Assembly: GCF_009811415.1 (NCBI RefSeq)
Contig: NZ_BLIG01000001.1
Coordinates: 124,001 to 188,000 of the forward strand
Length of the DNA: 64,000 bases
Source: Alteromonas sp. KUL106
Lineage (GTDB): Bacteria; Pseudomonadota; Gammaproteobacteria; Enterobacterales; Alteromonadaceae
Reading direction: 5' to 3'
Made by a program: the position numbers and the translations under genes. The notes beneath the pieces were generated by a model. It was not told the DNA's origin. It made no database searches and saw only the letters and a program-made list of their open reading frames with translations. Shown here one piece after another: positions 34,899-43,495 of this stretch (the first letter of the stretch is position 1; each line of letters begins with the position of its first letter).

Positions 34899-35555
34899 AT
34901 GGCGTTTAACTTAGCTATTAATAATGATATTGCGGTAATTACTTTCGACGACGGAAAAGTTAACGCTGTAGGCTTTACCCTTATACAACAATTTAACGAC
35001 GCCCTTGATGAAGCAGAAAAAAACGCAAGCGCTGTTGTATTACATGGGGGCGAAGGAAAATTTTGCGGTGGCTTCGATTTATCGGTCATGAAAGCCGATG
35101 ATAAAGCCAAACAACAGGAATTAGTGTCAAAAGGCGCTGAGTTAATCGTGCGCCTTTATAGCTTTCCGCTCCCGGTTATAGTTGCTGCAGAAGGGCACAG
35201 TATTGCAATGGGCGCAATTATGCTAATGGCTGCAGATCTGCGTATAGGAAAAGATGCGGACACTAAGTATGGTCTGAATGAAACCGCTATTGGTATGGTC
35301 CTTCCGCCTTTTGGCATGGAGCTCGCCAAAGCCAGACTCGCCAATACCAGTCAAACCGAAGCGTTACTTTTCTCTCGTATTTATCAAGGAAGCGAAGCGG
35401 TTAAAGCAGGCTTTTTAGATGCTGCAGTACCGCAAGAACAAGTTTTGGCTACAGCCATGAGTTATGCCGAAAAACTCAAAATGTTGCCAAGGCAATCCTT
35501 TGCTGATTCTAAGCTACAGCTGCGTAAAGAGACATTAGCAAAAATGAAAGCGTAA
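34899..35555 (+). CDS. Crotonase/enoyl-CoA hydratase family protein
   Basis: From the ATG at 34899 (MAFNLAINND; AGGA 6 nt upstream) the protein is 218 residues, shorter than the usual 255-260. It has the oxyanion-hole block GGEGKFCGGFDLSVM and GHSIAMGAIMLMAADLRIG. It probably acts on a CoA thioester (hydratase, isomerase or related). No substrate can be assigned. fadE and the beta-oxidation theme are far away, so a shared pathway is only possible. The frame extends upstream to a GTG at 34884, which is less likely. Nested inverted repeats (35572-35650) lie in the 3' gap before the convergent Mpo1-like gene. Confidence 0.85.
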   Translation: MAFNLAINNDIAVITFDDGKVNAVGFTLIQQFNDALDEAEKNASAVVLHGGEGKFCGGFDLSVMKADDKAKQQELVSKGAELIVRLYSFPLPVIVAAEGHSIAMGAIMLMAADLRIGKDADTKYGLNETAIGMVLPPFGMELAKARLANTSQTEALLFSRIYQGSEAVKAGFLDAAVPQEQVLATAMSYAEKLKMLPRQSFADSKLQLRKETLAKMKA

Positions 35556-35571
35556 AGCCTGCAATGTAAAA

Positions 35572-35650
35572 ACGCGTTACTGTTTATTAAAGCGGCATCC
35601 ATGTATAGACGTCCCTGCTACTAGTGCCGCTTCTTAGCGTGTTAACGCGT
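35572..35650. other. Nested inverted repeats between convergent genes
   Basis: ACGCGTTA (35572-35579) pairs with TAACGCGT (35643-35650), and inside it AAGCGGCA (35590-35597) pairs with TGCCGCTT (35625-35632). The two concentric stems sit in the 112-bp gap between the crotonase gene and the Mpo1-like gene. There is no T run. It could be a bidirectional terminator-like structure or a small mobile-repeat relic. Confidence 0.45.
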
Positions 35651-35667
35651 ATTCTTAGTTTGTTTGG

Positions 35668-36183
35668 TCACTTTACGGGGCCAGAGCGGCGTTCAATTTC
35701 TTCTTTAAGTGAATGTCTTAAGCCTAATTCAAAGCTCAATTCCGCAAGAACAAACAGAGGCCCTATTGCCAACCCCATTATGTCGTCCACAAACGCTGGC
35801 TTTTTGCCCTCAAAATGATGACCGATGAATTGCAGCGCCCATCCAGCAATGAAAATACCTAAAGAAACGTAAAGCCATGGGCCTAAGTCAAGCTGCGCGA
35901 TTGGATACGCAAAATATACCATAGCGCCAGTGAGCACTGTCATCACTGCACCAAGCTTGACATCTAACTTAACATAAAAGGCGTTACCAATAGCCCATAC
36001 AAACAATGCAGGACTCACTATCATGGCTCCCAAAACCGGCACATTAACGAGATAGGCTGGCTTGCTTAGCAAACAGAATACCGAAAAAACGATAAGCGGA
36101 ATTCCGACATAGTGGGTGTAGATATTCTTTTGATCCCTGTGATACTTCGCATACTCACTTAAATGCTGTTCTAAATTTTTCAT
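35668..36183 (-). CDS. Mpo1-like (DUF962) membrane protein
   Basis: The 171-residue protein has about four membrane segments and the family's conserved polar blocks: YAKYHRDQKNIYTHYVGIPLIVF near the start and WALQFIGHHFEGKKPAF in the middle. These His residues bind iron in yeast Mpo1, a dioxygenase of fatty-acid alpha-oxidation. The bacterial function is not known. Start is the ATG at 36183. It is convergent with the crotonase gene. Confidence 0.87.
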   Translation of the reverse strand: MKNLEQHLSEYAKYHRDQKNIYTHYVGIPLIVFSVFCLLSKPAYLVNVPVLGAMIVSPALFVWAIGNAFYVKLDVKLGAVMTVLTGAMVYFAYPIAQLDLGPWLYVSLGIFIAGWALQFIGHHFEGKKPAFVDDIMGLAIGPLFVLAELSFELGLRHSLKEEIERRSGPVK

Positions 36184-36369
36184 ACTGCTTCAACCAAAAA
36201 AAACGAACATGTAGTTTACTCTTGCCACGTTTATCCAAACTGTCGTTTTGCCGACAAACTAACGTTTATCAATGAATACTCAACATCTCTTCCCCACTTT
36301 TCGCTAAAGGTGAACTAAGTTGAGGAAACTGACTCCTATTGTTATTGATAAAAAACATATGGAGTTTTC

Positions 36370-37227
36370 ATGACTTACAGGAAGTATCTCCGAGCTTTGG
36401 CGATCCCAACACTTCTCTCTCTTACGGCGTGCAGTTCAGTTTCTTCAATCTATTCCTCAGACGCTCAAAAACCAACTCGTGAGGATGAACAGTTGGCGCT
36501 CTCGAATAGCCATTGGCAGGTCGAAAGCATTAACCAAGCGGGTATTATTGACTTTAGCCACGTTAGCCTTAACGTGAATTCAATTGACGGTGCGAGCAGA
36601 ATAAGTGGCAGCACAGGCTGTAATCAATACGCCAGTGTGCTCAATATAAATCATACTGATGGCGCATTAGGAGAGCGCAGTGAAGCTCAAGTATTTGCTA
36701 CTGAAAACATCATACTGACTAAAAAGATGTGCGCGCCAGCGCTCATGAAGCAAGAACAACGCTTTGTAGATGCCCTGTCTTCGACGAAAACGTTCGCGAT
36801 ACTAGATAACACGTGGCTCGTCCTCTACGACAGCGAAAGCAACGAAACAGTAAAAGCGGTGATTGCAGATTCATCACTCACGTCAGCAAAAATACGCGCT
36901 AAACCACGCCATACTGAAATGGAGACGTTGCCCCAGGCGCTTTCAAAGAAACAAGATGTTGTTGATGCCAACGTGGCAACAAACATCTCGACATATGAGT
37001 GTGAAACACCGAATGCGAGTACTAGAGAGCTACGTGTTAATGCCTTAGGTGCCGACACATTAGCCCTGTCTATTAATAACACCCATCATATTGTGCAATT
37101 GTCTCGTTCTGCTTCGGGCGCTAAATACACCAATAACAAAGGTGTGGTGTTTTGGAACAAAGGTGATGCTGCAACCCTTACCATAAATTCAGGGCACTAT
37201 TTTTGCCAGATAATTTCTGTGAGCTAA
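36370..37227 (+). CDS. Lipoprotein with META and MliC-like domains
   Basis: The 285-residue protein has a lipoprotein signal ending LTAC (Cys21). Residues 45-160 match the META domain (NSHWQVESINQ...RISGSTGCNQYASVL...ENIILTKKMCAPALMKQEQRFVDAL). Residues 215-285 match an MliC-type lysozyme inhibitor: YECETP, SASGAKYTNNKGVVFWNKGDAATLTINSGHYFCQ, with the paired Cys. META/HslJ proteins are stress-linked, and MliC proteins block C-type lysozyme. The fusion in one lipoprotein suggests an envelope-protection role. The start has GGAG 5 nt before the ATG. The stop codon lies inside the first unit of a 14-bp tandem repeat (37215). Confidence 0.85.
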   Translation: MTYRKYLRALAIPTLLSLTACSSVSSIYSSDAQKPTREDEQLALSNSHWQVESINQAGIIDFSHVSLNVNSIDGASRISGSTGCNQYASVLNINHTDGALGERSEAQVFATENIILTKKMCAPALMKQEQRFVDALSSTKTFAILDNTWLVLYDSESNETVKAVIADSSLTSAKIRAKPRHTEMETLPQALSKKQDVVDANVATNISTYECETPNASTRELRVNALGADTLALSINNTHHIVQLSRSASGAKYTNNKGVVFWNKGDAATLTINSGHYFCQIISVS

Positions 37228-37256
37228 CTTCTGTGAGCTAACTTCTATGAAATAAC
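37215..37256 (+). repeat. 14-bp tandem repeat, three units
   Basis: The units TTCTGTGAGCTAAC (37215-37228), an identical copy (37229-37242) and TTCTATGAAATAAC (37243-37256, four mismatches) are adjacent; a further TTCTG follows. The first unit contains the stop codon of the META-MliC gene, so the array begins at its 3' end. It may mark replication slippage. Confidence 0.9.
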
Positions 37257-38064
37257 TTCTGCGTGTTACGCCCTGAGACGTAAATACTGACACGCAAGCG
37301 TTAAACCGTCAGCACGGCAAAATTTGTCAGCTTCAGAAACCCTGTGGCGAGTACTCAGCTTTTTACTGTATACCCGCCTTCGGCTCATAAGTTTTATGAG
37401 TGTGAGATTAATAAGAGTACACACTACAAGGGCATCCTTTTTGTATTGTTACGTATTTACGTTTTCCAGATTAGCTCTGTTCGAGTTTTTACAACACGAT
37501 TAGATGAGCCAAACTATCGCCGCTTGCGTCTCTGCATCATCACTTTTGAGATACCTATTTCTAATTGATTTCAATTAAACATTTCCCATCCTTCATTCGC
37601 TTACAGTGAGACCCTTAACATCAACAGTTAGGGTTTTCTTTATATATTTAATATTTCTCACTTTGTTTATATAAATCATACATTTAAATCTAAACCACTT
37701 TATCTCAACTCCCTTTCTTTCTTCGTCCAAAGATACATCAACGTTGAAATAATAATTAGAACACTATACAATTTATTTTTATTGAACAGTCAATCAAAAT
37801 AAATTATCACCTTTAGATAAGCAAAGATGTTGTAGTGAAAAGCTCGCAAATGCACTGCTGGCGCGAAAAGAAAAGGTGGAATTTATTGAGAGTAAAGCAA
37901 TTGATTTAGACGCTTTAAAAGCTCAGCGAAAAAAAATAGTTTCAACACTAGTCATCCTTTTGAAACTTTACATACGTATTAACTAACAATTATTTAATTT
38001 TTTTATTCGCAGACCATGCTGGTTGTTGAGCTTTTTCAGCACCATACAAAACAGGAGTTTATGC
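37228..38064. other. About 0.8 kb with no supported gene, upstream of betB
   Basis: Apart from the tandem repeat, this stretch has no ATG-started reading frame with coding character. It holds a hairpin ACCCTTAAC/GTTAGGGT followed by TTTTCTTT (37611-37640), an AT-rich part, and a 67-codon open stretch without a start (37786-37986). It could be the remains of lost genes, including a regulator normally found next to betBA, but this is inference. Confidence 0.55.
37786..37986 (+). pseudogene. Coding-like remnant without a start codon
   Basis: The frame is open for 66 codons before TAA (37984-37986). The middle reads like a charged helical protein (SEKLANALLARKEKVEFIES, AIDLDALKAQRKK). There is no ATG; the only likely starts are late, such as GTG 37876. 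The family is not recognised. A short real gene from GTG is possible but has no clear ribosome site. Confidence 0.35.
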
Positions 38065-39531
38065 ATGTCATTACCGACTTATCAGAATTTCATTCACGGA
38101 AAACCGATGGCAAACAAAAGCAAAGAAACCTTTGCAGTGACCAACCCCGCAACCGGTGAAGTAATTTATCACGTAGAAGTGGCTGATGAGTTTATTCAAA
38201 AAGAAGCGATAAAAAGCGCGAAAGAAGGGTTTGCAGTGTGGTCAACAATGACGCCAATGGAAAGAACCCGCATCCTAAACAAAGCGGTAGCGCTGCTTCG
38301 TGAGCGGAATGATGAACTGGCAAAGCTTGAAGTGCTTGATACGGGTAAACCGATTCAAGAAGCCGATTGTGTGGATATTGAAACCGGCGCTGACGTCATC
38401 GAATATTACGCAGGTCTTGCGCCAACGCAATTAGGTACCCAACAATCTGTTGGCGGCGATTTCTTTTACACGCGTAAAGAAGCGCTCGGTATCTGTGCCG
38501 GTATCGGCGCATGGAACTACCCTATCCAAATTGCGTGTTGGAAATCGGGCCCAGCCCTTGCTGCAGGTAATGCCTTTATATTTAAGCCTTCGGAAGAAAC
38601 CCCAATGGGTGCACTAAAACTGGCTGAAATTTTTACAGAAGCAGGTGTTCCTGCCGGTGTATTCAATGTGGTTCAAGGCGCAGCACAAGTGGGTCAATGG
38701 CTAACTACCAGTCCTGATATTGAAAAGGTTTCATTTACCGGTGAAGTGGGTACAGGTAAAAAAGTGATGCAAAGCGCCGCTGCATCGAACTTGAAAGACG
38801 TCACGATGGAGCTTGGCGGCAAATCGCCCCTCATCGTTTTTGAAGATGCCGATATAAGCCAAGCCGTGAGTGCGGCAATGCTAGGAAACTTTTATACCCA
38901 AGGTGAGATCTGCACCAACTGCACACGGGTTTTCGTACAACGCTCAGTATACCAAGCTTTTATCGATGAGCTTAAAACCCGCACAGAGAATAACATTGTG
39001 ATGGGCGACCCGCTTGACCCTAACGTTAATCTTGGCGCACTTATCTCTAAGAAGCATCAGGAATTAGTATTGGGTTATATCGCAAAGGGTAAAGAAGAAG
39101 GCGCAACGCTACTAACCGGCGGTAACGCGGTGTCTCCAGCTTCTGCACCTAATGGCTATTTCGTGGAGCCAACTGTTTTCACCGACTGCACCGACGATAT
39201 GACCATTGTTAAGGAAGAAATTTTCGGCCCGGTAATGAGCGTGTTGGTGTTCGATGATGAAGAGGAAGTGATTGCCCGAGCGAATGATACTGAACTAGGA
39301 CTCGCAGCAGGTGTGTTTAGTAAAGATATTCAGCGTGCACACCGGGTTATCCACCAGTTGCAAGCGGGTATTTGCTGGATTAACGCCTATGGAAACTCGC
39401 CGGCTGAAATGCCCGTAGGCGGTTACAAGCAGTCAGGCATTGGGCGTGAAAACGGTGTTGAAACGCTGAATAGCTACACACAAACCAAATCGGTTTATGT
39501 AGGTATGAGCCAAATCGAAAGCCCGTTTTAA
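38065..39531 (+). CDS. betB: Betaine aldehyde dehydrogenase
   Basis: From the ATG at 38065 (GGAG 7 nt upstream, [15 protein letters not shown]) the protein is 488 residues, matching E. coli BetB (490). It has the aldehyde dehydrogenase catalytic Glu249 (MELGGKSP) and Cys283 ([13 protein letters not shown]), and the NAD-binding block [35 protein letters not shown]. It oxidises betaine aldehyde to glycine betaine in the cytoplasm. betA follows after 21 bp. The usual TetR-type betI repressor is not next to the operon. Confidence 0.96.
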   Translation: MSLPTYQNFIHGKPMANKSKETFAVTNPATGEVIYHVEVADEFIQKEAIKSAKEGFAVWSTMTPMERTRILNKAVALLRERNDELAKLEVLDTGKPIQEADCVDIETGADVIEYYAGLAPTQLGTQQSVGGDFFYTRKEALGICAGIGAWNYPIQIACWKSGPALAAGNAFIFKPSEETPMGALKLAEIFTEAGVPAGVFNVVQGAAQVGQWLTTSPDIEKVSFTGEVGTGKKVMQSAAASNLKDVTMELGGKSPLIVFEDADISQAVSAAMLGNFYTQGEICTNCTRVFVQRSVYQAFIDELKTRTENNIVMGDPLDPNVNLGALISKKHQELVLGYIAKGKEEGATLLTGGNAVSPASAPNGYFVEPTVFTDCTDDMTIVKEEIFGPVMSVLVFDDEEEVIARANDTELGLAAGVFSKDIQRAHRVIHQLQAGICWINAYGNSPAEMPVGGYKQSGIGRENGVETLNSYTQTKSVYVGMSQIESPF

Positions 39532-39552
39532 TAAGCGATCAAAGGAGTGTAT

Positions 39553-41205
39553 ATGCAGACATTTGATTACATTATTGTAGGTGCAGGTTCAGCCGGCTGT
39601 GTGCTGGCAAACCGCCTGTCAGAGGATCCGGCGCACAACGTGCTGCTGCTTGAAACCGGTGGTTCGGATAAAAGCATTTTTATTAAAATGCCAACTGCTT
39701 TGTCTATTCCTATGAATACCGACAAGTATGCATGGCAGTTTAACACTGAGAAAGAACCTTATTTAAACAACCGTGAAATGCACTGCCCACGAGGTAAAGT
39801 GTTAGGTGGCTCGTCTTCTATCAACGGTATGGTGTATGTGCGCGGCCACGCGAAGGATTTTGACGAGTGGGAATCGCACGGTGCACAAGGCTGGAATTAC
39901 CAAGCCTGTTTACCTTACTTCCAAAAAGCGGAAACGTGGTACAAAGGTAACGATGCCTATCGTGGTGGCAATGGCGAGCTTGGCGTAAATAACGGCAACG
40001 AAATGAAGAACCCACTTTATAAGGCCTTCATCAAAGCCGGTGAACAAGCAGGTTACGACATTACCAGCGATTATAACGGCAAGCAGCAAGAGGGCTTCGG
40101 GCCTATGCACATGACGGTTAAAAACGGCGTGCGCAGTTCGGCAAGCCGTGAGTACCTTGACCCAGTAAAATCGCGTAAAAATTTAACCATAGTGACCGGT
40201 GCGCTGGTTACCAAGGTAGTGCTGGAAGATAAAGTCGCTAAGGGCGTTGAATATGTGGTTAACGGTAAAACAAACACTGCAAACACATCTAACGAAGTGA
40301 TCCTAAGCGCTGGCTCCATTGGCTCGCCACACATTCTCCAGCTTTCTGGCATTGGCGATAAAGCCATTCTTGAAAAAGCAGGCATTGAGACTAAGCATCA
40401 CCTGCCTGGTGTGGGTCAAAACCTGCAAGATCACTTGGAATTTTATTTCCAATATAAGTGCAAGCAGCCCATTACGCTAAATCGCAAGCTGGGCTTGATT
40501 TCTAAAGGGTTGATCGGCGCTCGCTGGTTATTCACCCGTTCAGGGTTAGGTGCAACGAATCACTTTGAGTCGTGCGCGTTCATTCGCTCAAAAGCTGAGG
40601 TGGAATGGCCTGATATCCAGTACCACTTTTTGCCAGCGGCCATTCGTTATGACGGGAAGTCAGCATTCGACGGCGATGGCTTTCAAGTGCACGTGGGCCA
40701 CAATAAACCAAAAAGTAGAGGTAGCGTTACCATTCAGTCGGCTGACCCGACGGTTCCGCCTAAAATCTTGTTCAACTATTTGCAACATCAAGATGATATC
40801 GAAGGGTTTAGAGCATGCGTGAAACTAACAAGGGAAATCATTGCACAGCCAGCATTCGACGACTTTAGAGACGGCGAAATTCAACCTGGCGAGCACATCC
40901 AGACGGATGAAGAAATAGATGCCTTCGTGCGTGAAGCCGTTGAGAGTGCCTACCATCCATCGTGCTCGTGCAAAATGGGAGAAGATGAGATGGCAGTGGT
41001 TGACTCTCAAACCAATGTACGTGGGATTGAAGGTCTGCGCGTGGTGGACTCATCTATTTTCCCAACAATCCCGAACGGTAACTTGAATGCGCCGACAATT
41101 ATGGTAGCGGAAAAAGCCGCGGATATGATTTTAGGCAAACCCGCATTGCCACCCCAAGATGTCGCAGTGGCGGTTCATCCTAATTGGCAAGCCGAGCAAC
41201 GCTAG
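39553..41205 (+). CDS. betA: Choline dehydrogenase
   Basis: The ATG at 39553 is preceded by AAAGGAG 5 nt upstream; the GTG 6 bp earlier overlaps that site and is less likely. The 550-residue protein is a GMC oxidoreductase: FAD-binding [16 protein letters not shown] at the N-terminus, signature [14 protein letters not shown], and C-terminal [12 protein letters not shown] with the active-site His. It oxidises choline to betaine aldehyde, the first step before BetB, at the inner membrane. betB ends 21 bp upstream, and a BCCT-like transporter follows after 167 bp. The three make an osmoprotectant cluster. Confidence 0.96.
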   Translation: MQTFDYIIVGAGSAGCVLANRLSEDPAHNVLLLETGGSDKSIFIKMPTALSIPMNTDKYAWQFNTEKEPYLNNREMHCPRGKVLGGSSSINGMVYVRGHAKDFDEWESHGAQGWNYQACLPYFQKAETWYKGNDAYRGGNGELGVNNGNEMKNPLYKAFIKAGEQAGYDITSDYNGKQQEGFGPMHMTVKNGVRSSASREYLDPVKSRKNLTIVTGALVTKVVLEDKVAKGVEYVVNGKTNTANTSNEVILSAGSIGSPHILQLSGIGDKAILEKAGIETKHHLPGVGQNLQDHLEFYFQYKCKQPITLNRKLGLISKGLIGARWLFTRSGLGATNHFESCAFIRSKAEVEWPDIQYHFLPAAIRYDGKSAFDGDGFQVHVGHNKPKSRGSVTIQSADPTVPPKILFNYLQHQDDIEGFRACVKLTREIIAQPAFDDFRDGEIQPGEHIQTDEEIDAFVREAVESAYHPSCSCKMGEDEMAVVDSQTNVRGIEGLRVVDSSIFPTIPNGNLNAPTIMVAEKAADMILGKPALPPQDVAVAVHPNWQAEQR

Positions 41206-41372
41206 GCGTTTCAACAAATTTGCACCAGTGTGCGTCGTCGTATTACAAGCACACCTTCCATAGTGCTTACACGGAGCCATCATCATGGCACTCACGTGTA
41301 ATTGGGTGGACAATTTAATAACGAAAAAAGGAAAAAACATGGTACTTTTTTATCAATACTGGGAGGGTGACA

Positions 41373-42590
41373 ATGACAGTATGGCTTAGTGCAGGCATCA
41401 TATTCACCCTACTTTCGGTTGCTTACATTTTGTTTAAGTGGGGCAATATGAAAGTCGTTGGCGTGATGCCCGTAAGAACCTTCACCTTTGTTGCTATTCT
41501 TTTTACCTCGGGTTTAGATGTGGGGCTTATCATGTTCCCGCTTACCGAGTTTGCAGGTTATGCTGACATAAGCGCAAGTCCTGAATATGCATTCACCAAT
41601 CCACTCGCAATCGAGTTCGGCTTTTGGGGTTTCTTAATTTGGGGGTTTTATTTTCTTACTTGTTTTTATTTCTGTGTAATCGAGCCTAAGGTTAAGTTTT
41701 TTGAGCTCCCTGTGGTGAAGTTTGTCAACAACGTAGTAATCATCGGTACCTGTGCGTTTACAGCCTCTTTACTGCTTGCAAACCTGCCATGGTATTTGCC
41801 TTCGGTAGGTGACGGTGAATCGGTTGTGCCCGCTTTCTACCTTATTGTTTTTGCGGCCATTGCATTTGCCGTTTATTCAAGTACCAACATCAAATATGTA
41901 CGGATTTTAAGTCTTACGACAACCTGGGTGTTTATTGCGCTTATCGTCGGTATGTGGGCCGCGGCATTCGTGTTTGGTGAAAGTAAGATGACGGCTTACT
42001 TTACTAACCTAGGCTTAATTGGTGGCTATTTTGCTAATATCCATAATTTTGTACTGCCTATTAATGAGTATCATGAGTTTTACTTATTCTGGTGGTTCAG
42101 TTGGAGCATTATGATAGGTCAATTTACGTCTCGCTTTGTAGGTGGTCTTAAGACATACCAAGTTATGTTGGCCATGATGGTCGTCCCATCAATACCTATC
42201 GCAGCGTGGTTTTCGGTGCTTTACCACTATCACAGTGCAGGTATACCCACTGAAGGAATAACGAATATCGCCATGGTACTTGTCGGCATTGTGTTTGTGA
42301 TCAACTCGCTTGATTCACTCATCAGACTGTACACCGACAACCTAAATATGACGGTTGAGCGGATTGGTAAAGGCAAATACATTGCTTTTAACATCGTTGC
42401 ACTTTCGCTGCTTACCTTATTATTTAAGCTAGACTTCTTGCAAATACAGTGGGTGGGCGCGTTAGTTATCGCCATCTTCTTCAGCTGCTTTGCTTTCATT
42501 CTAAGTCAGAAGTTTAAATCGGTAACCGGCATCAAAACCTCCCCGAAAGAGAACAAAATCGACTTTACGAAAATAGAAAGTCTTAACTAA
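41373..42590 (+). CDS. Short BCCT-like transporter, probably for choline or betaine
   Basis: From the ATG at 41373 (GGAGG 6 nt upstream) the protein has 405 residues and about 11 hydrophobic segments. The block EFYLFWWFSWSIMIGQFTSR matches the BCCT signature region (WW.SWS...G.F.aR), and TSGLDVGLIMFPLTE lies where the glycine-rich unwound helix would be. Ordinary BCCT carriers exceed 500 residues, so this is a short, divergent form. Its place directly after betBA supports choline uptake. It may lack the regulatory C-terminal tail. Substrate and coupling ion are inferred. Confidence 0.7.
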   Translation: MTVWLSAGIIFTLLSVAYILFKWGNMKVVGVMPVRTFTFVAILFTSGLDVGLIMFPLTEFAGYADISASPEYAFTNPLAIEFGFWGFLIWGFYFLTCFYFCVIEPKVKFFELPVVKFVNNVVIIGTCAFTASLLLANLPWYLPSVGDGESVVPAFYLIVFAAIAFAVYSSTNIKYVRILSLTTTWVFIALIVGMWAAAFVFGESKMTAYFTNLGLIGGYFANIHNFVLPINEYHEFYLFWWFSWSIMIGQFTSRFVGGLKTYQVMLAMMVVPSIPIAAWFSVLYHYHSAGIPTEGITNIAMVLVGIVFVINSLDSLIRLYTDNLNMTVERIGKGKYIAFNIVALSLLTLLFKLDFLQIQWVGALVIAIFFSCFAFILSQKFKSVTGIKTSPKENKIDFTKIESLN

Positions 42591-42620
42591 AACCTTTAAT
42601 AGCAGTTAGTTTCCCTCTGT

Positions 42621-42648
42621 CTTCACTGGCTCTTGTGACCCAGTGAAG
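42621..42648 (+). terminator. Hairpin after the betBA-transporter cluster
   Basis: CTTCACTGG and CCAGTGAAG form a perfect 9-bp stem with a 10-nt loop, 30 bp past the stop of the transporter gene. It has no U run, so it may be a Rho-dependent or weak terminator. Confidence 0.4.
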
Positions 42649-42730
42649 TCCCACTGTGCCCTCACACTAGAGGCATAGTGCGAAAAGCAAACTATGCTGT
42701 AACAAACAACGATAAAAACAGGTGTTTAAA

Positions 42731-43450
42731 ATGAAAAAATCGAACGCTTTTCTGCCGTCTAAAAGACTAGTGGCGGCTTTTATTGCAGCACTTTATTCTT
42801 CACTGTCTTTCGCTGATTGGAGCGCTAATATTTCTGCAGTTTCAGACTATATGTTCAACGGTGTAAGTCAGACGCAAAACGACCCTGCATTACAGGGAGG
42901 TATTGACAAGGCATTTGAAAATGGCACCTATGCGGGTACATGGGCATCAAATGTTGATTTTGGCGGTGATACCAACCTAGAGTGGGATTTCTACGTAGGG
43001 CGTTACCAAATGCTGACCGATACTATAAGTATCGATTACGGTATTGCATACTATTCTTACCACGGTGGTGACGATTCGAGTGACGGCAACTATCCAGAGG
43101 TGTACACCAAGTTTGGCTATGCCAGCGACCTTGGTAGCTCAGAACTAAACTTCTGGTACACATGGGACTACTTTGGTACAGGCGCAAAACACGCGATCGC
43201 TATGGTTGCTCACACTTTCGAACTTGCGCCCAATCACAACTTACGTGCCAGCTTCGATTTATCTAACTCGTTAGACAGCGAAAAGTGGATTTGGCAGGGT
43301 GAAGATACATCGTTTTACCACTATCGTTTGGCCTATCAAACAAGTTACGAAGGTTTTGATTTCGAAATTGCCGCTGAAAACACAAACTTAGATTTCGATA
43401 CAGCCGATGAGCGCATTGTGTTTGGCGTATCAAAAACGTTTAGCTTCTAA
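42731..43450 (+). CDS. TorF-type putative porin
   Basis: From the ATG at 42731 the 239-residue protein has a signal peptide ending SLSFA and then a beta-barrel with the family features: WSANISAVSDYMFNGVSQTQNDPALQGGIDKAF, strands such as YAGTWASNVDFG and YHYRLAYQTSYEGFDFEIA, and a terminal Phe. TorF-type proteins (TIGR02001 family) are putative outer-membrane porins. It lies 140 bp after the betaine cluster and may provide outer-membrane entry for its substrate, though cotranscription is uncertain because a hairpin lies between. Confidence 0.82.
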   Translation: MKKSNAFLPSKRLVAAFIAALYSSLSFADWSANISAVSDYMFNGVSQTQNDPALQGGIDKAFENGTYAGTWASNVDFGGDTNLEWDFYVGRYQMLTDTISIDYGIAYYSYHGGDDSSDGNYPEVYTKFGYASDLGSSELNFWYTWDYFGTGAKHAIAMVAHTFELAPNHNLRASFDLSNSLDSEKWIWQGEDTSFYHYRLAYQTSYEGFDFEIAAENTNLDFDTADERIVFGVSKTFSF

Positions 43451-43472
43451 AAGCTAGCGAGTTTTGGGTAAT

Positions 43473-43495
43473 TATCTATGCGGACTGGTATTACT
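43473..43495 (+). repeat. 23-bp dispersed repeat, copy 1
   Basis: The 23-bp word containing TGCGGACTGGTATTA at 43473-43495 occurs again in inverted orientation at 51054-51076, identical over all 23 bases. This copy overlaps the stop codon of the minus-strand diguanylate cyclase (43491). It sits between two converging genes. Confidence 0.85.

Noticed and set aside
37344..37568. 74-codon frame in the gap before betB
   Set aside because: No ribosome site, no coding-like composition and no recognisable motif; it appears to be chance.
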